This document shows, in pieces, positions 11,480-22,276 of a stretch of DNA of 64,000 bases (its first letter is position 1; each line of letters opens with the position of its first letter). Both the position numbers and the translations under genes were made by a program. Source of the DNA: Sipunculus nudus (taxonomy: Eukaryota > Annelida > Sipuncula > Golfingiida > Sipunculidae); the NCBI GenBank assembly GCA_026874595.1, contig CM049318.1, positions 43,008,456-43,072,455 of the forward strand, read 5' to 3'. The notes beneath the pieces were generated by a model. That model saw only the letters and a list, made by a program, of their open reading frames with translations, ran no database searches and was not told where the DNA came from.

Positions 11480-12320
11480 ACCTAAGGACATACATAGAGA
11501 CACCATCTTGGCCTGTTGGTAAATCTGTTTACACATAAAGAAAGACTTTAGCTAAAATGCCTTTTTTTAAGCTGATTCATTCATAAGACATTTTTAGAAT
11601 AATGATGCAGTCCTTTCATTTTTAAAGGTCTAATAATTGTGCCAAAAATCTTTTAAGTGAACTTGAATGAGGTCCACCTAAGAATCATTTTTGTGCAATG
11701 TTACATAAATTGAATCAACAGTTTTGCAGAAGGAGACTATTGGAGCCCTCAATTTGAAATAGGCTTACTAATGGCCTCAAGACCAACCTATCGTATTTAT
11801 GCGTGTACAAGATGACCCCCTGTGTAAGACAACCCCCAATTTTGAGCCTCAAATTTTGGTACAAATTATTTTTCAACATCTTGGAGCTGCCAGTTACTGA
11901 GGATCACTATGTCAGCATACTGATCACTTTAAAACTGATTATTGAAATGGGATTTTATAATATTTGATTCTTACAATGGTCAGTGGTATATTTTTTTATG
12001 AATCTATAAGTGAAACAGGAAAATTATATAGAAAGGTATGGAGCAGACCAAAACAGCATTTATTAAATATATCAAAGAATGTGTATTATACAATAATTCA
12101 AATGAATATCATAGGAGACAGCAGAGGGTCAATTTTAGGGCCCAAATTTGGGTAAAAAATTATTTTCAGCAAATGTCCAAGAGGTGGCACCCACTAACAA
12201 CTAGATATTTCAGGTACAGTAGCATATACTGACACTTGGCAAGCCACTATGGTTTCTTCCATGCACCCTTATTGAGAAATGGACAAAAGGTGGTGCCACC
12301 TGTCTTCCGCAGAAGACAAA
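11480..12320 (+). repeat. dispersed repeat sequence, mosaic
   Basis: 11480-11790 parallels 4440-4800. From 12190 the text GCATATACTGACACTTGGCAAGC begins the family also found at 39145 and 46165. 11790-12190 is not recognised. Confidence 0.45.
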
Positions 12321-12756
12321 GCCATCCAAGATCTTTAGTTAATTTAATTTTTGGACCAATCCATGCATTCCTTTTTTGAGATATTTATGATTTTGTGTGA
12401 TTTTCACCATATATGGCATTATTTAAGGTCAAGGCCACTCTCATAGGAAAGGTCATGACCCCAATCTAAATATTCATCTTCCCATAACCCATGTCTATGT
12501 ATATGCATAATGTGAAAGAAACCTGTCCATTAGTTTTAGCCATCCAAGATCTTTAGTTAATTTAATTTTTGGACCAATCCATGCATTCCTTTTTGAGATA
12601 TTTATGATTTTGTGTGATTTTCACCATATATGGCATTATTTAAGGTCAAGGCCACTCTCATAGGAAAGGTCATGACCCCAATCTTAATATACATCTTCCC
12701 ATAACCCATGTCTATGTATATGCATAATATGAAAGAAATCTGTCCATTAGTTTTAG
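12321..12756 (+). repeat. 218-bp tandem duplication
   Basis: Two nearly identical units begin at 12321 and 12539 (GCCATCCAAGATCTTTAGTT). Both contain GGTCAAGGCCACTCTCATAGG and GGTCATGACCCCAATCT. A related single unit ends the arrays at 40690 and 48740. Confidence 0.8.
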
Positions 12757-12863
12757 ACTTATAATGCTCACAGTACTGTCAAGTGGCAATGATGGTGTTT
12801 TAAAGGTGCAAAAACAAGAAAAGGACAAAAGGTGGCGCCACCTGTCTTCCGCAGAAGTGCTTA

Positions 12864-14127
12864 CAAGGAAAAAACATGCCATGGCCAAACTTGGGCAAAA
12901 TTTAAGGTACTGGTTTTATATTTATGCTAATAACTTATAAAATTTGAAAAATTCAGAACTAATTTTGGGAATACAATTGAATCTTGATTAAATAATGTTA
13001 TATCCCTGGCAAAAAATCTCTACCTTCAGCAATTCTCATGTTAAGAGAGTAAATATATTTCTTGATTTTTTACAAAGTGCAATATGTTTGGGCCCATAAC
13101 TTAAAACAATTACACAATACTGACATCATTTCTGGCATATGCATAGCGAATGTATAGAAAAATATGTATCTTATATATGATCAAAGTCAGATCAGTGGTT
13201 TTGATATTAGGCAGTCTTAAAGTGTAACAATGGGTTTTTAATGGAAAAATGAAGTTTATTCTTAATATCTCAAAGAAATGCAGTCCTAGTGACCAAACTT
13301 TTGGTGTGGAAGGGGATTTGGGGGGCATCTAACTGTATGTCAAATTTAAGGAACTTAGAGCTGAAGCTGGGGAGCTGAGCTCTAGCAAACTGCATAACAC
13401 TAGCTCGATATAAACAATATGTGACATGGTGCTTGAAAACTTGAATAAAATCTACAGTTTTTGATCAACTGGTTTCAAATTTTTGGTGTTAACAGTTGAA
13501 ATGGTAACAAAAACATATTTTGAAAATTAAATCCACAGCAGTTACAGGAAAAAAACGTGCCATGGTCAAACTTGGGCAAAATTTAAGGTACCAATTTTAT
13601 ATTTTTGCCAATATTTACAAAAGATTTAACAGATTTTGATCTAATTTTTGGTAGACAATTAAATTTTGATTAATTAAAGTTGTATTACTGAAAAAAGTCC
13701 CTACCTTTAACACTTTTGGTCTTAAGTGACCAAATATCTTTCCTGATTTTTTTTACAAAGTCCATTATGTTTGGGCCCATAACTTTTTTAAATTAAATAA
13801 TACTGACTTAATTTCTGGCATGTACATAGGAACCATATAGAGGAATATTTATGGTAAATATGAAGAAAACCAGATGAGTGGTTTTGATATTAGGCAGCCC
13901 TGAAGTGTGAAAATAGATTTCTACTAAAAAATTGAGGTTTTTTCTTAATATCTTGTAGGAAGGAAGTCCTATTGACCCAATTTTCGGCATGGTAGGAGAT
14001 TTTGGGGACATCTAACTATATGCCTAATTTCAGATTTGTAGGTCCAATGGTGTCGAAAAAGTGCCAGTCTTACGGACGGACATCCTGACAGACGTACGGA
14101 TGGACGGACGGACAGACAGACGCTACA
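12864..14127 (+). repeat. partial copy of the 2.2-kb repeat (third copy)
   Basis: Parallels 24790-26060 and 32070-33150 (CATGCCATGG, TTGGGCAAAA, AAATCTACAGTTTTTGATCAA and a terminal GGACGGACAGACAGACG microsatellite). It stops exactly where the foldback element begins, so its terminal hairpin is missing. Confidence 0.65.
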
Positions 14128-15235
14128 GCCAGATGCGCAACTGCCATATGCGCCAAATTCCAGTTGTGCCTCATGCCATATGCGCAACAAAGCTATATTA
14201 AGCCATAACGAGTCATATTACGTTGTGCTTATAGTAAGTTTGTATCTGTATCACACGGCCCCTACATAATTTTATCGAATGTGGTATATTTTTGCAACAA
14301 AATACGAGCTAAGAAACTCTTTTAGCATTTTCTTTTGAGGTATATGCGGATGGAATCGTATTGTATTCATATAAAATATTTTATATAGTACATGGTATAT
14401 TTTGCAGATAAATAAAAAGACACGGGTTAAAATTCCTGAAAATCAAACTCATAAAATAATGTCGATCTGGCGTCTTCCTTCTAGAATCGTCGAACCGTGC
14501 CGCTACTCTCAAGCAAGATGCAATGTTCAGTTGTGAATAGGATAACACAAAATAAAAAGATGTCGATTAAATCTGATTATTTACAGTTATTAGTGAATTT
14601 CATTAAAAATCCAACAAAACATTACGATGATGTTATTATATCGCAGTTATAACATGCAAGTGCGGTTATATAAGGGCTCATAATCCTTTTAATGTGCTCA
14701 TAACCCATGGACCGTCGCGACACCTTCCCTTTGATGTTCGGAGACCAAACCCGGCGGGGTTTTCAGGGTCAATTAAGCCATAGTGGTGAGTGGTTTCCTG
14801 TTTATCAGTAATACGTGCACTATCACCCACGAAGGCCGGACAATATGACACAATAAATTTCGCCCTTCATATAAATGTATGCCTTTTATCTATATGATAG
14901 TTCATTGTTGGTGTTTCTTAAGTAACGGTGACAAATAAATAAAAATATTCAATGTTCATTAATTTTTATTGACAGATAACGTGACTGTGTCATGGTGATC
15001 GACCGCACGTGTTGTGACAGCACATTGTCTCTCAAAATGGAAAGAGTTTCTTAGCTCGTATTTTGTTGCAAAAATATACCGCATTCGATAAAATTATGAA
15101 GGGGCCGTGTGATACAGATACAAACTTACTATTAGCACAATGTAATATGACTCGTTATGGCTTAATATAGTTTTGATGCGCATATGGCATGAGGCGCAAT
15201 TGGAATTTGGCGCATATGGCAGTTGCTCATCTGGC
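14128..15235. mobile_element. foldback element with 195-bp terminal inverted arms
   Basis: The left arm 14128-14322 is the inverse of 15041-15235 with about 94% identity. Both outer ends start GCCAGATG and contain several GCGCATATGGC-type words. Another GCGCATCTGGC lies outside the right arm at 15270-15280. The ~720-bp centre holds no recognisable protein. No clear target duplication was found. Confidence 0.75.
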
Positions 15236-15341
15236 AGAAGCGTAATTGACAGGTGCGCATTTGGGAGTAGCGCATCTGGCATGGAATCGACCACAAGTTC
15301 TCAAGGCTGTTGCATGAGGTTGGATTAAATATGGCACTTAC

Positions 15342-15528
15342 ATTGTTTCATCGTCTCGGTAATGGATCACAGCTCGCTTGTGTCCAGACTCTCCCTTCTC
15401 CTGAAATTCAAAATACTTCTCAAACACACTGGCAAAGCAGTTCCGCTTGAGCAGGCCTGCCTTGGTGATGAGCTCCTGGTACTGCTGAGATATCTGTTCC
15501 AGATCGAAAAGGATTGACACACTGTACC
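15342..15528 (-). CDS. ARPC2: ARPC2 coding exon 5 (residues 90-152)
   Basis: The largest exon found: 61 full codons between two split ones. It begins [12 protein letters not shown] and contains the near-invariant [15 protein letters not shown] and [12 protein letters not shown] blocks of ARPC2. The donor is GTAAGT at 15341. The assigned acceptor is TTTGTTTTAG at 15529, which gives the family-consistent start just before G-Y-S. The acceptor and first exon bases are the founder unit of a minisatellite at 15529-16117, so alternative acceptors lie close by; see the separate entry. The reading frame stays open 54 nt further upstream. Confidence 0.96.
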
Positions 15529-16117
15529 CTAAAACAAAGCAAATGCATGTCACAAAATGTATTGACAATGACACACTGTACCCTGAAAAAAAGCAAACAC
15601 ATGTCACACAAAAGAACTGAAACACTGTACTCTGAAACAAGCCAAGCGCATGTCACACAAACAGACTGACACACTGTACCATGAAATGAAGCAAACATAT
15701 GTAACACAAAAGGATTGACACACTGTACCCTCAAACAAAGCAAATACATGTCACACATAAGGAATAACCCGCTGTACCCACAAACAAAGCAAACACATAT
15801 CACACAAAAGGATTGACACACTGTACCCTCAAACAGAGCAAACACATATCACACAAAAGGACTGACACACTGTACTCTCAAACAAAGCAAACATATATCA
15901 CACAAAAGGACTGACACACTGTACCCTGAAATGTCGCAAACATATGTCACACAAAAGGACTGACACACTGTACCCTGAAACAAAGCAAATACAAGTCACA
16001 CAAAAGGAATAACACGCTGTACTCTAAAACAAAGCAAACACATATCACACAAATGGATTGACACACTTTACCCTGAAACAAAGCAAATGTATGCCACAGA
16101 AAAGGACTGACACACCC
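15529..16117 (-). repeat. ~50-bp minisatellite derived from the ARPC2 exon-5 splice acceptor
   Basis: About 12 imperfect tandem units of 49-54 bp directly upstream of exon 5. Read on the minus strand, each unit consists of a T-rich tract, an AG or a mutated AG, then the GGTACAGTGTGTCAATCC-like first bases of exon 5. Several units keep an intact TTTCAG or TTTTAG followed by GGTACAG; others have lost the AG, for example near 15683 and 15778. The last unit is cut by the hAT-like element that starts at 16118. The array is open in long frames, which gives spurious Cys- and Val-rich proteins. Confidence 0.9.
15583..15610 (-). promoter_or_regulatory. alternative 3' splice site candidate upstream of ARPC2 exon 5
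   Basis: The minisatellite unit nearest exon 5 reads TTTGCTTTTTTTCAG followed by GG at 15582. Its pyrimidine run is longer than that of the assigned acceptor at 15529, and it ends in CAG rather than TAG. Using it would add exactly 54 nt (18 codons) with no stop, in the ARPC2 frame. Seen in the sequence; use in vivo is inference. Confidence 0.45.
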
Positions 16118-16808
16118 AGACATGGGGTCTATTACAGTTGTTCTATTACTATTACTATTACTATTCTGATATTACTATTACTATTACCACATTTTATCTT
16201 CTGTTACTATTACTATTACTATTACTGGGGTACCTATTACTATTACTATTACTACTACTATTACTTAAACTGATTGGAGGATTCTAGACCTTGCGCAGCC
16301 ATGAGTGCTTTAAACTAGCACTTCAATCACATGTTTAAATAATGTTACAAGCACCTATATCATCCAGTTACCTACACAATTTTCTTATACTGTGTCTGTC
16401 ATTCACAAGAAGCCTGAAGATACTGGAGACCTTAATTATTTCAGCTTCTTTAATTCTGTTTTTTTTTTTTGTATCTTGAAACCTCATTGATCCTTATCTG
16501 TCTATTAACATCAAACATGCCTCTGTTTATCCATGGTTTATTAATCAAAAGTCAGATTGTGCCAGGTAACTTATTTGGCTGTGACCTACTCTGTCCAGTA
16601 CTCTTATGTAATTAGCACCAGTGGTCACTAGCAATGTGGCAGCTGGCCCATGCTTGCCTCAACAATAGACACATCCTGGGCAATTACTGGATATTTGCTG
16701 AGATGCTTCATGATCAAGGGGCTCACAGGAAGTAATAGAAAGTAATATGTATTACTCTATTACTTTGCCTTCTGTTTCTATTACTATTACTATCAAAGCT
16801 CATTTTTT
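16118..16808 (+). mobile_element. hAT-like TATTAC element, internally deleted and truncated copy
   Basis: The left end CAGACATGGGG plus TATTAC arrays is intact. Most of the interior is deleted near 16495. The right end is lost after TATTACTATCAAAGCTC, so the right inverted terminus is missing. It inserted into the exon-5 minisatellite (left flank GACACACC). Confidence 0.75.
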
Positions 16809-16869
16809 ATAACTTATAAGCAGAACATATAATATAAGAGTTAAACTATTTATTAAAAAAATTACAAAT
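16809..16869 (+). repeat. 2.2-kb repeat, left piece split by LTR retrotransposon
   Basis: ATAACTTATAAGCAGAACATATAAT onward matches 30942-31002. The repeat continues after the retrotransposon at 23745. Confidence 0.75.
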
Positions 16870-17544
16870 TGTGATGTATGTCCGTACGCGATGGCAGGGC
16901 ACTCACGGAAGGACCTTAGAACCATTGACCCAGGAACAACAGGAACGCGTTGACCCGTGTCGCTTACAGTCATCTATTGAACTCCCGCAACAACAAATAA
17001 ACGGACAAAGAGAACGTTTTCATTCATTCATTAACAGCGGTTAAACAACCTGAACTGGAATTTAAAAGTGGATCGATCGATATTGCGTTAAGGTCCACAG
17101 ACACTATAAATACCCTTCATTTAGTGATTTTGAATTGGGTTGCAAACAAGAACTGATATCCAGGGATATCCAGGCCTGATGATGTGTAGTCTCCTTGTGA
17201 TAAGGCGGAGACATTTTGGACGTTTTGGACTTTATTATGGCTGTGCACGGATTATGAACTGAACTTTCGTCATGACTCCTCAGAGCAACCCTGGAGTCAT
17301 TTTTATTTCGTCGAACCAGCACCAGTGACTTTGATTTACAGCAGATAAGTATTTCTTCATTTTGTACCGCACCAAGATTTAGGTATTATGTGTTAGAGAC
17401 TTTGTGTTCATGTATTGTATATATTGTAAATAATGTTTGTTTAAATAATTATATATATTTTGTACTATATTTGTGAGTCAGTTTTTCATTTAACAGCTTC
17501 GTTGTGTGAGTGGAACTCGGGGATGTTTTGTGCTACACGCAACA
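16870..17544 (+). repeat. 5' LTR of the Gmr1-like element
   Basis: 675 bp, TG...CA ends. Contains CTATAAATAC (TATA box at 17105-17110) and AT-rich polyadenylation-type sequence near 17430. About 98.5% identical to 23071-23744. Confidence 0.93.
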
Positions 17545-17549
17545 TAAAA

Positions 17550-17563
17550 TGGGGGCTCGTCCG
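17550..17563 (+). other. primer-binding site, tRNA-Pro type
   Basis: TGGGGGCTCGTCCG, five bases after the 5' LTR. This is the sequence complementary to the 3' end of tRNA-Pro used as primer by several retroelements (14 bases visible). Complementarity to this genome's own tRNA-Pro is assumed. Confidence 0.75.
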
Positions 17564-17834
17564 CTTGCTTTTCTCTTTTTGGCTCGTTTTCTTTAGGGGT
17601 ATGAATTGGGGTTATTTCTACATTTTTCAAATCATTTTTCTATTTTGAGTATTGATTCAAATATCATAGAGTTTCATTTTTGATGTGAATTTCTAAAGTA
17701 AGAAAGACTCACAGTAAACATTAGTAACATTGTAGTAGATTGTATAATCATATATTTTTTAGAAATAAGTATTTCATATAGTAGAATATTGGTTATTTCA
17801 TATTTTTATATGATAAACTCATAAAAAACTCAAA

Positions 17835-18941
17835 ATGGATATTGATAAATTTATAGTTAATCCCACTACGCAGGTCTTAGACCAAATGAAAAAGGTTGAG
17901 TTATTGGAAACTTGTAACAAATTAAATATAGAAGGAAAACAGTCAATGAGAAAGTCAGAATTAAAAAGGAGAATTGTAGATAATCTTGTGGATAATGATC
18001 TGTTTGAGGATTCCGTTTTGGGATTGTACCCTCCAGAACCACAAAAAGGTGCTGACTCTGGTCAATATGAATATCAATTTAAATTAAAAGAATTAGAAAT
18101 AAATAGAGAACTACAAATGAAAGAACTAGAGTTAAAAGAACTAGAACTCAAACTAAAATTTGATGAGGATAAAAAAGAAAATTCTGCAACGGGTGGAATT
18201 TTAGACCCTAACAGATATATCAGATTAGTTCCCTCATTCAATGAAAAAGAAGTAGATAAATTCTTTCTACACTTTGAGAAAATCGCTAAAAATCTTAGAT
18301 GGCCAATAGAGTTGTGGCCTGTTCTGGCACAAAGTGTATTCACTGGAAAAGCCCAAGAAATATATTCTTCTTTATCTGTAGAAGAATGTTCAAATTATGA
18401 ATCTCTCAAATATGCTATTCTTCATGCATATGAATTAGTGCCTGAAGCTTACAGACAAAGGTTTCGAAATTTACGGAGAACATATACTCAAACTCATGTT
18501 GAATTTGCTCATGAGAAAGAGGTACTTTTTGAGAAATGGTGTAACTCAAAAACCGTGAATTCAGATTATGAGAAATTTAAACAACTGATATTAGTTGAAG
18601 AGTTTAAGAAATGTATTAGAGATGATATTAAGACATATTTAGATGAGAAGGAAGTAATCACGTTACAACAAGCGGCAAAATTTGCCGATGAATTAGCTTT
18701 GACTCATAAGAGTAAATTTGATAAATCAAGAGAAGTTGGTTTTCAAAGACCAAGAAATGTAAATGGTAGTGACAAAAAGGGGAGTCCACCTTGACCCAGA
18801 AAAGAATTTTCTGAGGGTAAAAAGGGTGAGACAAGTGAAAAACCCAGATTGAGGACTGGACCTATCTGCTATTATTGTAAGAAACCAGGACATGTTATGG
18901 CTACATGTCTGAGTCTCAAAAAGAATAGAGACAAGTCTTAA
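17835..18941 (+). pseudogene. gag of the Gmr1-like element, TGA before the zinc knuckle
   Basis: Starts at ATG 17835 (AAAATGG context) and runs 319 codons to TGA 18792-18794. The same frame then continues to TAA 18939-18941 and contains a CCHC zinc knuckle (CYYCKKPGHVMATC, 18867-18908). Residues ~20-50 resemble a SAP motif (ELKRRIVDNL). Residues ~75-115 are a Glu/Lys/Leu coiled coil. Residues ~125-285 are a capsid of the kind from which vertebrate SCAN domains derive (FLHFEKIAKNLRWP, YELVPEAYRQRFR, VEFAHEKEVLFEKWC). Gag would form the particle and bind RNA. The TGA separates the zinc knuckle from the capsid; it may be a mutation or, less likely, a read-through site. Confidence 0.87.
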
Positions 18942-18963
18942 GGAAACGTCACCAAATGCACTC

Positions 18964-20238
18964 GTGAATACATACGAGGGCTTGCTTTGTGAACCTCCAT
19001 CAGGGACAGTAGGTTTAAAGGATCCTGTCATTGTGGGAAAGAATAATGACTTTCAGGCTATTCGTAAAGAATTTAAGCCTTTTGTGTCAGAGGGTTTTGT
19101 ATCTTTAAAAAGGGACAGTATTGAACCCGTACCAATCAAAATTCTAAGAGACACTGGAGCGTCTCAGTCTCTATTGTTAGAAAGTGAATTACCTTTCTCT
19201 GATGAGACGGCAACCGGAGAAATTGTATTGGCTCAGGGTATTGAAGGTTCTATTGTTACAGTACCTTTGCACGAAATTATTTTAAAGTCAGGGTTGGCGT
19301 CAGGTCCTGTTAAGGTCGGGATTTTGCCTAGCTTACCCGTAAAGGGAGAGTCTTTATTATTGGGGAATGATTTGGCGGGAGGAAATGTGACGGCTTATCC
19401 TTGTATGGTTTCTAAGCCGAGTACTGACATTATTGATAAGGCGGAATATGAAGAAATATTTCCGGCCTGTGCGGTCACTCGAGCGATGGCTAAAAAAGCC
19501 GATATGGTGGCCGGGAGAGTCACCAATAATATGGCCGTGGACAATAGTTCCACTGTTAAGGCCAATGATATGGCTGTGACGAGAGATGTCACTGGTAAAG
19601 CCAATTATACGGCCGTGGACAAAGGTTCCACTGTTAAGGCCGCACCTAGGGCTATTGATAGCACCATTACGGCTGTGGATGGGAATTCCACTGTTAAAGT
19701 CGATATTAAGGTGGACGTAGATTCCACTGATGAAAAAGCCAATACGGCTATGGTTCATAGGACCAAAAATGATGATAATACGCCTACTGATATTAAAGCA
19801 GATAGAAATATTGTAGATGATGATGTGATAGATTTATCACAAACATTCATGAATGTCACTAACCATGATAATGACCAACCAGCGCTTTCTCGTTCTCAAT
19901 ATGAGAAAAGAGCTGAGAAAATATCGGATGAGACTTTTCCTTTAGGGAATAGGGATAATCTTTTGAAAGAACAAAAGAATGATACAGGTCTTGCACATTT
20001 ATATGATTTGGTATTACCGAGTGAAGAGTTAGACAAGGTATCATCAGGTTATTTCATACTAAATGATATTTTGATGAGAAAATGGAAACCTAAAGATATT
20101 CCCTCAACAGAGGACTGGGCTACAGTAAATCAGATTGTGATTCCTGAAGTGTATAGATCAGAAATAATGAAGATAGCCCATGAATCACCTTTGTCAGGAC
20201 ATTTTGGTGTAAACAAGACTAAAGAAAGGATACTATAA
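18964..20238 (+). pseudogene. pol part 1: aspartic protease, linker, integrase zinc-binding end
   Basis: Frame +1 relative to gag. The protease active site DTGAS is at residues 63-67, followed by LLLESELPF, and LLLGNDLAGG lies near residue 137. A ~110-residue linker (residues ~175-285) has repeated AVDxxSTVKA blocks. The end has the HESPLSGHFGVNKTKERIL integrase start, whose zinc ligands H-x7-H are seen here and C-x2-C in the next frame. The frame breaks at TAA 20236-20238, consistent with loss of one base. Protease would cut the polyprotein. The 18964 start is the first Met; the true start may be by frameshift from gag. Confidence 0.85.
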
Positions 20239-20444
20239 GGCATTTCTTTTGGCCAAGAATGAATCAAGATATAGCTAGGTTTTGTAAAACTTGTCATACT
20301 TGTCAAATGGTAGGAAAATATAATCATGATTCACCAAAAGCTCCATTACAACCAATTCCAGTCATGGAAGAAGCCATGTCTAAAATTATTATAGACTGTG
20401 TTGGTCCAATGTCAAAAACTAAAATGGAAATCAATATTTGTTGA
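20239..20444 (+). pseudogene. pol part 2: integrase zinc finger to first catalytic Asp
   Basis: Second frame. It begins HFFWPRMNQDIARFCKTCHTC, giving the C-x2-C of the HHCC finger, and IIIDCVGPMSK, whose Asp is the first of the DDE triad. It runs out of frame near 20425 and ends at a TGA at 20442-20444; the next frame takes over, again consistent with loss of one base. Confidence 0.8.
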
Positions 20445-21427
20445 CCATCATGTGTACTGCAACAAGATTTCCAGAGATCATTCCTTTGAGAAATATCAAA
20501 ACCAAAACTATCACTAAAGCTTTGATAAAATTCTTTACAATGTTTGGTATGCCTAAAGAAATTCAATCAGATCAAGGGTCAAATTTTACATCTGGATTAT
20601 TACAACAGTTGACAAATGAATTAGGTGTTAATCAGATCTTGTCAAGTGCATATCATCCGCAATCCCAGGGTGCTTTAGAGAGATTTCATTCTACTCTGAA
20701 AACCATGTTGAAGACTTATTGTTTTCATAACAAGAGGGATTGGGACGAAGGGGTCCCGCTATTGTTATTTGCGGTTAGGGATTCAGTCCAGGAGTCACTC
20801 GGATTTACTCCGTTTGAACTCATGTTTGGCCACACTATTAGAGGCCCATTGAATGTAATCAAAGATCAATGGCTTAGTGAACAAAACAGACGGAAAACCG
20901 TTTTAGATTATGTGGTCACATTCAAAGAACGGTTGAATGATACATGTGAATTAGCAAGACAGAATTCGACTAAAGCTCAAACCAAGATGAAAACATGGTA
21001 TGATAAGAAAGCAAGACATCAGGAATTGAATGTAGGAGATAAGGTACTTGCATTGTTACCAAGTAAAGAAGGTCCATTACAATCAAGATATCATGGACCC
21101 TATGAGATTTATAGAAAGATTAACAATGTCAATTACATCATCAAAACTCCAGACAGACATAAGGGAACTCAATTATGTCATGTGAATATGCTCAAACCAT
21201 ATTTTGAGAGGAACGATACATTAGTGAAACCTGTTTGTATAACATCTGATGATAATGAAATATCAGAAACTACTGATATTTTCAAAGATTTTGAAACAAG
21301 TGAAGACAAGAATGAAAAACCAAAATTAGGTAATTCAGAGATATTGGCAAACTTAGATGTGAAACTAGAACATCTGTCGTCTGAAAAATCTCAAGATTTG
21401 TCAAAATTGTTGAGAAAATATAAATAA
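20425..21427 (+). pseudogene. pol part 3: integrase core and GPY/F-type C-terminus
   Basis: Third frame. Contains the second Asp in QSDQGSNF and the catalytic Glu in QGALERFHSTLK with exactly 35 residues between them (DD35E). The C-terminal module has VGDKVLALLPSKEGPLQSRY then HGPYEIYRKINNVNYII and HVNMLKPYF. It lies before the reverse transcriptase, the key structural oddity. Integrase would join the cDNA to the host chromosome. A TAA at 21425-21427 interrupts the frame, which then continues unshifted into RT. Confidence 0.87.
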
Positions 21428-22276
21428 ATATTTCCAGATGTACCTAGTAGAACAAATGTTATATATCATGATGTGGATGGCGGTGATGCAAAACCAATAA
21501 AACAACATCCATACAGGGTTAATCCCGAAACTCTTGCCAACTTAAGAAAAGAAATAGATTACATGTTACAAAATGACATCATCAGAGAGAGCCAAAGTGA
21601 ATGGAGTTCTCCATGTATATTAGTTCCAAAACCAGATAAAAGTTATAGATTTTGTACTGATTTCAGAAAAGTGAATGCTGTAACTAAAACAGATACGCAT
21701 CCCATACCAAGAGTTGATGATTGTATAGATAGGATTGGTAAAGCTAAATATGCAACAAAATGTGACTTACTGAAAGGATATTGGGGTGTTCCTCTGACTG
21801 AAAGAGCGAGAAAGATCTCTGCTTTTGTTATTCCTGACGGATTATATGAATATAACTTAATGCCGTTCAGAATGAAGAATAGTGGAGCTTCATTCCAACG
21901 TTTGATTAATATTTGTATAAACCATCTTGAAGGTGTTGAAGGTTACATTGATGACTTGATTGTATACAGTGATACGTGGTCTGAACACTTGTATAGACTT
22001 GAGAAACTGTTTCAAAGACTGGCTGAAGCTAATCTTACAGTTAATTTGGCAAAAAGTGATTTTGGGAAGGCCAAGGTCATTTATTTAGGTCATGTCATAG
22101 GACAAGGTGATGTAGAACCTATTCAAGCCAAAATTGAGGCCATTATCAATTTCCAGAGACCTAAATCAAAAAAGAGTTTACAAAGATTTCTAGGCATGAC
22201 TGGGTATTATAGAAGGTTTTGTAAAAACTTTACTGAGATAACTACCCCTCTCACAAATTTGTTAAAGAAAAAGTAG
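21428..22276 (+). pseudogene. pol part 4: reverse transcriptase
   Basis: Same frame as the integrase. It opens IFPDVPSRTNVIYHDVDGG, then QHPYRVNP, IIRESQSEWSSPCILVPKPD, SYRFCTDFRKVN, motif A CDLLKGYWGVPL, motif B MPFRMKNSGASFQ and motif C GYIDDLIVYSD (YIDD). The thumb region SLQRFLGMTGYYRRFCKNF follows. It ends at TAG 22274-22276, after which the frame stays open into RNase H. Catalytic Asp residues are present, so the inactivating lesions are the nonsense codons. Confidence 0.88.

Noticed and set aside
15420..15845. 141-codon open frame with Cys/Val-rich repeats
   Set aside because: It is the exon-5 minisatellite read in one frame; the repeat period explains it.
15529..16117. CRISPR-like direct repeats
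   Set aside because: Units are contiguous, imperfect and derived from an exon edge; no unique spacers, and the genome is eukaryotic.
16058..16273. Poly-Tyr / Thr-Ile open frames (also at 44522, 52931, 59946 and 61917)
   Set aside because: Translation of the TATTAC arrays of the hAT-like elements, not proteins.
17460..17648. Small gene across the LTR/leader boundary
   Set aside because: Chance frame over the 5' LTR end and primer-binding site.
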